5,476 bases of DNA, taken from Candidatus Brocadiia bacterium. Lineage in GTDB: Bacteria > Planctomycetota > PUPC01 > DSUN01. Both the position numbers and the translations under genes were made by a program. Shown here piece after piece: positions 1 through 5,093 of this stretch (its first letter is position 1; every line of letters starts with the position of its first letter). The notes beneath the pieces are model-generated. The model did no database searches, had not been told where the DNA came from, and worked only from the letters and a program-made list of their open reading frames with translations. Where the stretch lies: positions 1 to 5,476 of the forward strand of contig JADHXT010000263.1 in assembly GCA_016782825.1 (NCBI GenBank). Direction: 5' to 3'.

Positions 1-30
1 TTGCCTTCGGGCACGTCGGAGGCGAAGAAG

Positions 31-174
31 ATGAACAGATGTGGGTGGTGCGGCGGGTTGGTGAAGGCGACGAAGCAGGGCCTCTGCTGCCCCTGGTGCG
101 GCAAGGCCGTGGAAAGGGAGCAGAAGGGCCTTGGCGAGTGGGTCGAGGCGGGAGGAGATGAAGATGAGTGTTAA
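31..174 (+). CDS. Zinc-ribbon microprotein, 47 aa
   Basis: Short reading frame of 47 residues with two zinc knuckles: C4-x-x-C7 (CGWC, followed by GG) and C20-x-x-C23 (CPWC, followed by GK), 12 residues apart. This is the layout of a small treble-clef or rubredoxin-like zinc ribbon. The rest is charged and ends in an acidic GGDEDEC tail. ATG 31 is chosen because GGAGG at 18-22 lies exactly eight bases upstream, the same spacing as at two other starts in the window. The frame is open upstream to the window edge, so a longer N-terminus cannot be excluded. The last 11 bases overlap the next candidate start (ATG 164). Such minimal zinc ribbons occur in phage, mobile and accessory regions as nucleic-acid or protein contact modules; the role here is unknown. 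A competing open frame (3-161) is Gly/Arg-rich and lacks motifs. Confidence 0.6.
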   Translation: MNRCGWCGGLVKATKQGLCCPWCGKAVEREQKGLGEWVEAGGDEDEC

Positions 175-378
175 GCAACGCGAAGGCGGGTCGACGAAGG
201 CGGATGGCAAGATGAAACCGAGCGCGCCATCGACAACGCGAAGCGAGCCAAGCTGGACAAGTGGTTCAGGCGCGCTTGGTATCGGGCAGAGCGTGGGAAG
301 GGGCGCCGCATGAGCCGCAGGCCCAGGCGGAGCGGGCCTCGGCGCGGGCTAGAAACTGACCGGCGGGCGTGGGGGTGA
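164..378 (+). pseudogene. Small basic protein, apparently frameshifted
   Basis: ATG 164 has GGAGG at 151-155, eight bases upstream, and begins MSVKQREGG. That frame then turns into low-quality Ser/Gly/Thr-rich sequence and stops at 311-313. The -1 frame, however, reads convincingly from about 190 (VDEGGWQDETERAIDNAK, then a Lys/Arg/Trp-rich helix KLDKWFRRAWYRAERGKGRR) to a stop at 376-378. That frame has no ATG, GTG or TTG start of its own before 310. Joining the two by one -1 shift between about 182 and 215 gives a coherent basic protein of about 71 residues. It may be a decayed gene, an assembly error or a genuine slippage site; no classical heptamer was found. A fallback start, ATG 310, overlaps the 311-313 stop as ATGA but yields only 22 residues. 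The product is not recognised; it is likely soluble and basic. Confidence 0.35.
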
Positions 379-455
379 CGCCTGGGGCAGCCTGCCTTTC
401 GGTCTCCTGTGCGGCACGCCATGGCCAGGAAGATCTGCTCTGAACCCCGAGATCG

Positions 456-464
456 TGGTAGAAT
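456..464 (+). promoter_or_regulatory. Candidate extended -10 promoter
   Basis: TGG followed by TAGAAT matches the extended -10 form (TGn plus a hexamer one base from TATAAT). It lies about 105 bases upstream of the GTG start of the peptidase gene. No good -35 hexamer is visible, which is tolerated in extended -10 promoters. Single-motif evidence only. Confidence 0.3.
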
Positions 465-568
465 CATCGAGAACGCACACGGGGGTGTAGGCCGGAGTTT
501 GTCTGGACGACCCCGGTTGGGCCGAGGATGCGGAACGAAATGAGCACCAGTACGCTCCGGAGACTACT

Positions 569-1717
569 GTGCACAGAGCTTCCGTGACAGCAGCTTGTGT
601 ACTGCAGGTCCTTCTCTCCAGCATCGGGGCCGCGGAGCAGGCCCATCGGTATCAACTGTCCCCCGTTCCGGCGGGGAAGGACCCGTTCTACCGCAAGCAC
701 GTGAGTGTCGGCGGGTTCTCGATCCTGGCCTCCGGGAAGGTGGCAGACCAGGCGTTGAAGGAAGCGGCGTTCATCATTGAAGGTCTTCTCAAGGGACGTG
801 AGGATCTGCTGAAAGCCATCGCCGATAACGGCGTGCACCTGGCTATCATGGCCGCGGACGAGTTCACTACCGATATCCCTGAGCACAGCTTGCTGAAGCC
901 AAAGCTGTTCTGGGACAGGCGTGCGAGGGGCCTGGGGCCGACCAAGAAGCGGCCCGTGGTCAGCTGCGGAGAAGAGAACCTGCTGCTGTACAAGGGGGAT
1001 CCCTACTGGCAGGAGAATATCCTCATTCATGAGTTCGCCCATGCCATTCACCACATGGGCCTCATGACAGTGGACCCGACATTCGATTCCCGGTTGGAGT
1101 CGATCTACAAGGAAGCGACCGCCCGGGGACTGTGGAAAGGCAAGTACGCGGGCCGCAACCGGGCCGAGTATTGGGCCGAAGGCGTGCAGTCGTGGTTCGA
1201 CAACAACCGCCAGAACGACCACGACCACAACCACGTGAACACGCGCGAGGAGCTGGAAGCATACGACCCGAAGCTGGCGGCGCTGGTCGCCTCCGTGTTC
1301 CGCAACCCGCAATGGCGTTACCGCAAGCCTTCAGAGCGGAAGTGGGGCGGACATCTCGCGGGGCATGACCCGGACAAGGCGCCAACGTTCACTTGGCCGA
1401 AACGGCTGGTGAAGTGGTGGGAGCACGATCCCGGTGCCCGCCTGGCGGCTTCCCCTGTCGTTGGGCTGGATGCCGTGCGGTCGAAGAAGGGCGGCAAGCG
1501 AGTGCCGATCTTCTTCTACAACCGAGGCAAGGGGCCGCGGAATCTGTACTGGATCGACTTCGAAGGCAAGCGGCGGAATAAGCAGACGCTGCGGGTGGGG
1601 GACAACGCAGACAGCGAGACCTTCGTGGGGCACCCGTGGCTGGTGACGGACGCAGAGGACCGACCGCTGGGCCTCTACTATCCTGCCCCCGGCAAGGGTA
1701 TCGTGATCCTGCGGTGA
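569..1717 (+). CDS. Secreted HEFAH zinc metallopeptidase with C-terminal VHL-beta-like domain
   Basis: Predicted 382-residue exported protein. The start is GTG 569, with GGAG at 559-562 six bases upstream; no ATG, GTG or TTG lies between it and the in-frame stop at 488-490. Residues 1 to about 22-25 form a signal peptide (hydrophobic stretch VLQVLLSSIGAA). Residues about 40-255 are the peptidase region. H154-E155-F156-A157-H158 is the HExxH zinc-binding and catalytic motif, followed by H161 and H162. E200-Y-W-A-E204, about 45 residues later, supplies the likely third ligand, as in gluzincin-type enzymes such as anthrax lethal factor; which glutamate binds zinc is unsettled. Conserved-looking blocks are RRARGLGPTKKRPVVSCGEEN and DHDHNHVNTREELEAYDP. 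Residues about 308-382 resemble the VHL beta domain: FFYNRG, LYWIDFEGK, FVGHPWLVTD. Peptidase activity is inferred from the motif and the substrate is unknown. The gene is convergent with the sialidase-like gene and its stop codon lies in an inverted repeat. Confidence 0.9.
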   Translation: MHRASVTAACVLQVLLSSIGAAEQAHRYQLSPVPAGKDPFYRKHVSVGGFSILASGKVADQALKEAAFIIEGLLKGREDLLKAIADNGVHLAIMAADEFTTDIPEHSLLKPKLFWDRRARGLGPTKKRPVVSCGEENLLLYKGDPYWQENILIHEFAHAIHHMGLMTVDPTFDSRLESIYKEATARGLWKGKYAGRNRAEYWAEGVQSWFDNNRQNDHDHNHVNTREELEAYDPKLAALVASVFRNPQWRYRKPSERKWGGHLAGHDPDKAPTFTWPKRLVKWWEHDPGARLAASPVVGLDAVRSKKGGKRVPIFFYNRGKGPRNLYWIDFEGKRRNKQTLRVGDNADSETFVGHPWLVTDAEDRPLGLYYPAPGKGIVILR

Positions 1718-1736
1718 AGGCCTTCGAGAGGGTCAT
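1703..1736 (+). terminator. Inverted repeat across the peptidase stop codon
   Basis: TGATCCT (1704-1710) pairs with AGGGTCA (1729-1735) with one G-T wobble, extendable by one more wobble pair at 1703/1736. The enclosed sequence contains the perfect palindrome GAAGGCCTTC (1716-1725), which overlaps the TGA stop (1715-1717). There is no T-run, so this is not a classical rho-independent terminator. It could act as a 3' end stabiliser or be chance in GC-rich DNA. Confidence 0.25.
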
Positions 1737-2020
1737 CGGGGAGGCCCAGGTCGGCAACGGCGTGGAGGACGAGGCGGTGATGTAGGCGCGGTTGAAGGAC
1801 TCGGGGGCGGGTGGACGCCGGTGTCGGGGGCGCCCTTCGGCTCGATCCGGTCGGGCTTTCCCGGCCCATTCCTTTCCACATTGCAGACAAATGGGGCCGG
1901 GGGAAGAGCCCACTCCCGCGGACGGGGAGGCACCGGACAGGTCTGGCGCTGTCCGCTCAGAACACCGCTAACGGCATCGCTGAGCATGGCGGCATGCCTG
2001 GCGAAGTGATGCGGCGCGCA

Positions 2021-2058
2021 GGCCCGCGCCTGCCTCGCCTTGATGGCAGGCGTGGGCC
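2021..2058. repeat. 14-bp stem hairpin
   Basis: GGCCCGCGCCTGCC (2021-2034) faces GGCAGGCGTGGGCC (2045-2058), with thirteen Watson-Crick pairs, one G-T wobble and a 10-base loop. GCA at 2018-2020 can add pairs with TGC at 2061-2063 across a two-base bulge. It is the most stable fold in this intergenic region. No T-tract follows on either strand, so intrinsic termination is not supported. A structured RNA or a REP-like element is possible. Confidence 0.55.
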
Positions 2059-2163
2059 GTTGCGGGCAGCCAGCGCGGAGTTGTCTTCCATATTCAAAGG
2101 AATGCGGACCGTGCCGCGACTGCGCCGTCGGAACGGGCTCCAGTGCCCCATGTCTCGTCGTTG

Positions 2164-2180
2164 TGACGCCTTCGGCGTCA
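2164..2180. repeat. Perfect 7-bp hairpin beside direct repeat copy A
   Basis: TGACGCC (2164-2170), loop TTC, GGCGTCA (2174-2180). It stands five bases before direct repeat copy A. The other copy also has a hairpin next to it, but on the opposite side, and the two hairpins share GCCTTCGG. It may be part of the repeat element or coincidental. Confidence 0.5.
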
Positions 2181-2185
2181 GTCGG

Positions 2186-2217
2186 GAACCCCCCGCCGCG
2201 CTCAGCCGCCATCTTAG
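2186..2217. repeat. 32-nt direct repeat, copy A
   Basis: It starts GAACCCC and ends GCTCAGCCGCCATCTTAG. It is identical to copy B at 4299-4330 except at its 8th base (C here, T there) and 13th base (G here, A there). Similarity stops abruptly at both ends. On the minus strand both copies read AAGATGGCGGCTGAGCG and then a G-rich run, but no gene supports translation there. It lies about 140 bases beyond the stop of the sialidase-like gene. Confidence 0.85.
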
Positions 2218-2318
2218 TCCGTACCACCTGAAACCTAAACTGCCTGCTGGGCCGTTTGGAACAAGCGCCAGTATATCTCCTGTGGTAAGGGTACCCGGTC
2301 TACAGTTCATTGTTCAGA

Positions 2319-2357
2319 AGCTTCGCGGCCCACCGGGGCGCGAGGGGTTGCGAAGCT
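2319..2357 (-). terminator. Inverted repeat at the stop of the sialidase-like gene
   Basis: AGCTTCGC (2319-2326) and GCGAAGCT (2350-2357) form a perfect 8-bp stem around a 23-base GC-rich loop, which itself can pair (GCCC 2328-2331 with GGGC 2336-2339). One arm includes bases of the TAG stop (2356-2358 on the minus strand). No T-run follows on the minus strand. A factor-independent end lacking the U-tract, or a 3' stabilising structure, is possible. Confidence 0.35.
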
Positions 2358-3981
2358 AATCACGAGCAGTCGGTGCCGGATGCACAGACACTAAGATCGC
2401 CGTGTCAGGAGCCTTGCCGGAGTAGAAAGCGGCATAGTGCGTGCCCCCGATCGCGGTGGCGTTCACGTTGCCCGAATCGATCCCGATCCGGCTACCGGCG
2501 GCGACCGCCTCGGAACGGGGCCAATTCAGCGGATTGTCGAACACGCTGTCTGGATCGACGACTCGACGCCAGAGGACTCCCCTGCCACGCTGATAGTAGT
2601 AGTTGCTCAGCAAACCGGTCTTGGCGTCTAGGATCAGGCTCGGCGTGGAGGCAGAGACATCACCGATGTTCGTTTTCGAGCGCTTCCACGTCGCGCCGTG
2701 GTCCGTCGATACCATCTGGAATTGGGCTCGCGTCGTGTAAACGCCTCCCCCCTCTATCCGTCCGACGGCGAGAATCCTGCCATCGCCCAGATAGACAGCG
2801 GAGGGCTCGGTCGGCCAGTCCGCTTTGGTCAGCTCGGATTCGATGGTGGTCTGCGTCCAGGTTGCGCCATTGTCACTGCTGGTCAGTTTGCCCCACGAGT
2901 GGCTCGTGTCGTCCTTGTAGCGCCCGGCGAACCACAGCGCCATGAGCCCGACCTTGGAGACCGAGAAGACGTCGGTGATCTGCATGGGGGTCACGGCGAG
3001 CTTCGGCGTCGCCACGAGTTCGAACGTCACACCATCCGTGGCGCGGTACAGGTCGTGGTTCCAGTCCCTCCCGATTCGCCGCACCCAGAGGAGCATCGCC
3101 CCCGTGGCATCCAGCCCCTTCCCGACGGCGACCTCGCCATAGCCGGGCGTGTTGGCGACAACCCTTTCCTTCGTCCACGTCTCCCCGTTGTCCGTGGATG
3201 TACGCGCGTACACAGCGCGGGCGTCTTCACCGATCGTGTGCGCCGTGCCCCGGCTATACACGCAGACCAGCTTCTTCCCGATGGCCTGAATCATCGGCCA
3301 CGAGTTGTAACCGCTCACGTCCTGCACGACATGTGCTTTCGCGAGGGCCTCCAGGGGCGTCACCTTGACCATTGCCAGGCCAGTGGGTTTGGTAAACGTG
3401 TCGGCGGGATCGGCAGGCTCCCGCTGAATACGCACCCAGAGAGGCGCGGACGGGTCCACCTCGTAGTACGGGTCCAGGAGGATGGTCCGGGTGTGTAGCG
3501 GTCCGGCGGGAAGCGCGGTACGCACGGGGGTGCCCAGAACGTACTCGGATGTGAAGGGAGCGTCCTCCACCATCTGCGAAAGGTGGCAACGGTAGACATC
3601 CCCATACTCGGGGCTCGTCGATGCATGCGTCGTGGTAACCACAATCTCGACCTTCACGGCGCCGCACCCGCTGGGCAAGCCGCTCACGAGTCCGGCGACA
3701 GACTGCCCGGCAGTGCCGCCCGAGAGCGACCACACCGGGATGTGCGTGGAGCCGCGCGACATGGTCACCAGCGAGGGTTTGCCGGTCGCGATCGACATGT
3801 TGTTCGCACTCAGGTAGATTGGGGACTCCGCCCACTTGCCGGGAATTCGCATTTCGACCCCTCGCCCACCATCCTCGACAACAGGCTGTCTTTCTCCGCC
3901 GGGCGGATTGACAGGATTGCTCGCGCCGAAGCTGGTGACGGTAGAGGCAAACAGCGCAATGTAGAGGAGGATTATCCGCAT
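2356..3981 (-). CDS. Secreted BNR/Asp-box beta-propeller protein (exo-alpha-sialidase-like)
   Basis: Predicted 541-residue exported protein when begun at ATG 3981, where a classic signal peptide starts (MRIILLYIALFASTV, cleavage near SFGA). Residues about 40-215 look like a beta-rich N-terminal module. From about 220 on the pattern is a sialidase-type propeller with three exact Asp-boxes (S-x-D-x-G-x-T-W): STDNGETW 262-269, SSDNGATW 368-375 and STDHGATW 425-432. A degenerate fourth (ATDGVTF, near 314-320) makes the spacing regular at about 53-57 residues. SWPMIQ followed by KLVCVYSRG resembles the opening strand of the first blade. Asp-boxes are structural, so sialic acid specificity is not proven; other glycosidases, lyases and phage-type binding proteins share the fold. 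The start is uncertain: ATG 4104 and TTG 4158 (AGGAG at 4163-4167, only four bases away) are in frame and give 582 or 600 residues. ATG 3981 lacks a clear ribosome-binding site. Confidence 0.88.
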   Translation of the reverse strand: MRIILLYIALFASTVTSFGASNPVNPPGGERQPVVEDGGRGVEMRIPGKWAESPIYLSANNMSIATGKPSLVTMSRGSTHIPVWSLSGGTAGQSVAGLVSGLPSGCGAVKVEIVVTTTHASTSPEYGDVYRCHLSQMVEDAPFTSEYVLGTPVRTALPAGPLHTRTILLDPYYEVDPSAPLWVRIQREPADPADTFTKPTGLAMVKVTPLEALAKAHVVQDVSGYNSWPMIQAIGKKLVCVYSRGTAHTIGEDARAVYARTSTDNGETWTKERVVANTPGYGEVAVGKGLDATGAMLLWVRRIGRDWNHDLYRATDGVTFELVATPKLAVTPMQITDVFSVSKVGLMALWFAGRYKDDTSHSWGKLTSSDNGATWTQTTIESELTKADWPTEPSAVYLGDGRILAVGRIEGGGVYTTRAQFQMVSTDHGATWKRSKTNIGDVSASTPSLILDAKTGLLSNYYYQRGRGVLWRRVVDPDSVFDNPLNWPRSEAVAAGSRIGIDSGNVNATAIGGTHYAAFYSGKAPDTAILVSVHPAPTARD

Positions 3982-4200
3982 GGCGATCTGACCGAAAACG
4001 AAGAAGGAACCTGCGAAAACGGCCTTGATGAGTTCTAACCCTACAGGCTCGATGGAAGATATTGTTCGGCTTTCGACATCGGGTTGGCTAGTGTTGGTGT
4101 TCATTCCAGGCGCTTTCCTACGCGCAATTCTGATGGTCTCTTCTCCGAGATTTCCCAATTGACTCCTGGGCGACCCCGTTGGTCAGCCCTTTCGAGGGTG

Positions 4201-4229
4201 ATTGTAGCGTCCCCTCCACAGAATGCCAA
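4201..4229 (-). promoter_or_regulatory. Sigma70-type promoter of the sialidase-like gene
   Basis: On the minus strand TTGGCA (-35, 4224-4229), a spacer of exactly 17 bases and TACAAT (-10, 4201-4206). Each hexamer is one base from consensus. Transcription would start near 4194. That gives a leader of about 210 bases to ATG 3981, 90 to ATG 4104 and 36 to TTG 4158. This is the best promoter match in the window, and it points at the only gene on this strand. Confidence 0.65.
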
Positions 4230-4298
4230 CGGAGAACTATTCCTGTGTCCACAGGGACGCGAGTAGCTACTGAACAGCCGCCATACGAGTTGTGCAAC

Positions 4299-4330
4299 GA
4301 ACCCCTCGCCACGCTCAGCCGCCATCTTAG
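4299..4330. repeat. 32-nt direct repeat, copy B
   Basis: Second copy of the 2186-2217 element, in the same orientation with two mismatches. It lies about 70 bases upstream of the -35 box of the sialidase-like gene. It is preceded directly by the inverted repeat GTTG-TG-CAAC (4289-4298). Together the copies enclose about 2.1 kb holding that gene, its promoter and its 3' end, and nothing else. Confidence 0.85.
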
Positions 4331-4331
4331 A

Positions 4332-4392
4332 GCCTTCGGTGAGATTCTCGTGGCCAAGGCTTTGGCCACCATGCATTGTGCTCACCGAAAGC
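4332..4392. repeat. Two-tier hairpin (nested inverted repeats)
   Basis: The outer stem 4332-4343 / 4381-4392 has 11 of 12 bases paired (core TTCGGTGAG with CTCACCGAA). Inside it, GTGGCCAA (4350-4357) and TTGGCCAC (4362-4369) make a perfect 8-bp stem with a 4-base loop. The structure abuts direct repeat copy B and lies about 100 bases before the orphan gene start. It could be a leader RNA element of that gene or a DNA cruciform belonging to the repeat. No T-run follows. Confidence 0.6.
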
Positions 4393-4432
4393 TGTAAGAG
4401 CGGCATCGCTCCTGGCAGGGATTCGGAAGGGT

Positions 4433-4466
4433 CAGGCGGTTCGCTCGGAAGTGGGCGAACCGTCTG
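4433..4466 (+). promoter_or_regulatory. Leader hairpin upstream of the orphan gene
   Basis: CAGGCGGTTCGC (4433-4444) pairs along all 12 bases (one G-T wobble) with GCGAACCGTCTG (4455-4466) around a 10-base loop. It ends 14 bases before the GGAGG (4481-4485) that serves ATG 4494. Its position suggests a 5'-UTR structure affecting translation or mRNA stability, or an operator for a dimeric protein. There is no T-tract for attenuation. Confidence 0.5.
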
Positions 4467-4493
4467 AAGACGGACAGCCCGGAGGTGTCTGAG

Positions 4494-5045
4494 ATGACGC
4501 AAACATACGAGACATATGAAGGCATGGTGGTGCCTGAACCGGTGCTCGTGAAGGTCGAGCGTGCGGACAAGCATGGCCGTGTGCCTGGGCTTCAGGACGA
4601 GGAGCTTGCAGACCCAGATGAGCTGGAGCGGCAGGCCTTGCGAGAGGAGTTTGAGCCCATCCTGCTACTCCCGAAGCCAACTCGTGGCTTCCCAGACGAG
4701 TCGGAACTCGACTGGAGTGCATTCGGCACAGTCGATTTCGCGAGGACGAGGCCTGCTCGTGACAGGGCTCGAGAGAAGGCAGACGAGCTTCGTGAGCAGC
4801 TCAAGAACAAGCTCATCATTCTCGCCATTGTGAAGGAACGGCTGCCTCGGGCTGCGACCTTAGTGCTCAAGTACCTGCGGATGGGAATCATCGACTTGGG
4901 GCACATCACCAATGTCGAGATGCTCGCAGCAGCACGGCTCTTCCTGCAGGCGCGGAGCCTGCAAAGGGAGCTGTGGCGGGTCGACAACGCTGCCAGGAAG
5001 CGCAAGGAGCGTGCCTGTGAGAGGTGGCTTGAGGCGTTGGGCTGA
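4494..5045 (+). CDS. Unrecognised charged helical protein, 183 aa
   Basis: I do not recognise a family. ATG 4494 is preferred because GGAGG at 4481-4485 is eight bases upstream; the in-frame GTG at 4485 overlaps that same ribosome-binding site and so cannot be served by it. Residues 1-85 are acidic and proline-containing with little predicted order (VVPEPVLVKVERADKHGR; acidic run 35-52). Residues about 86-115 are a strongly charged helix (RDRAREKADELREQLKNK), possibly coiled coil. Residues about 106-160 are more hydrophobic helices (LIILAIVKERLPRAATLVLKYLRMGIIDLGHI) broken by charges, so more likely a packed core than a membrane segment. The C-terminus (165-180) is Arg/Lys-rich. There is no signal peptide and no cysteine motif (a single Cys175). 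It is probably a cytoplasmic protein-protein or nucleic-acid binding protein. No neighbour is on the same strand within the next 430 bases. Confidence 0.65.
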   Translation: MTQTYETYEGMVVPEPVLVKVERADKHGRVPGLQDEELADPDELERQALREEFEPILLLPKPTRGFPDESELDWSAFGTVDFARTRPARDRAREKADELREQLKNKLIILAIVKERLPRAATLVLKYLRMGIIDLGHITNVEMLAAARLFLQARSLQRELWRVDNAARKRKERACERWLEALG

Positions 5046-5086
5046 GGGGCCGGCAGCCCAAGCAAGGCGCGTTGGCGCCGTGCCGG
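5037..5086 (+). terminator. Inverted repeats at the stop of the orphan gene
   Basis: TTGGGCTG (5037-5044) pairs perfectly with CAGCCCAA (5054-5061) around a 9-base loop, and covers the TGA stop (5043-5045). An alternative fold pairs CCGGCA (5050-5055) with TGCCGG (5081-5086), enclosing GGCGC (5066-5070) / GCGCC (5075-5079). The two folds exclude each other. No T-run follows, so intrinsic termination is only a possibility. Confidence 0.35.
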
Positions 5087-5093
5087 GGACAAC

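Larger units (their letters stand above)
1718..2355. other. Gene-poor, hairpin-rich intergenic region between convergent genes
   Basis: No convincing gene is seen on either strand; the open frames here lack ribosome-binding sites, domains and protein-like composition. The stretch holds several inverted repeats. The arms 1853-1869 and 1891-1911 are imperfect (GGGCTTTCCCGGCCCAT against its gapped complement). Another is CGGACAG 1934-1940 / CTGTCCG 1949-1955. The best is a 14-bp stem with one wobble, 2021-2034 / 2045-2058, with a 10-nt loop. A 7-bp perfect stem with loop TTC lies at 2164-2180. One copy of a 32-nt direct repeat sits at 2186-2217. A 23-codon frame (1714-1785, GTG overlapping the peptidase TGA) reads as protein-like but has no support beyond that. 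Confidence 0.6.
3982..4493. other. Divergent intergenic region
   Basis: It separates the minus-strand sialidase-like gene from the plus-strand orphan gene. It contains, in order, the possible N-terminal extension or leader of the sialidase-like gene (3982-4158), its promoter (4201-4229), direct repeat copy B (4299-4330), a two-tier hairpin (4332-4392) and a second hairpin (4433-4466). A decamer CAGCCGCCAT occurs at 4275-4284 and again inside the repeat at 4317-4326. No convincing promoter was found for the plus-strand gene. Confidence 0.6.

Noticed and set aside
3..161. Partial frame from the window edge overlapping the zinc-ribbon gene
   Set aside because: Gly/Arg-rich with no motif; the overlapping frame has paired CxxC knuckles and an ideal ribosome-binding site.
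464..1312. 282-codon open frame on the minus strand opposite the peptidase gene
   Set aside because: It is the antisense shadow of a gene with clear motifs and a signal peptide; its own product has no domain pattern.
1733..2227. 164-codon minus-strand frame beginning in direct repeat copy A
   Set aside because: Proline/arginine-rich low-complexity product, no ribosome-binding site, and the similar peptide at the other repeat copy comes only from the shared DNA repeat.
1811..2359. 182-codon plus-strand frame through the intergenic region
   Set aside because: It runs through hairpins and the direct repeat, has no ribosome-binding site, and the composition matches random GC-rich translation.
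4270..4310. tRNA fragment (GGGGTTCG on the minus strand looks like a T-loop)
   Set aside because: No cloverleaf arms or acceptor stem can be built around it, and it is explained by the direct repeat.
4289..4330. Integron attC site at direct repeat copy B
   Set aside because: GTTGTGCAAC beside the repeat suggested it, but it does not fit the GTTRRRY and RYYYAAC core boxes, and copy A has no equivalent.
2186..4330. Insertion sequence or transposon with the repeats as ends
   Set aside because: The repeats are direct, not inverted, there is no transposase gene between them, and no target duplication is visible.
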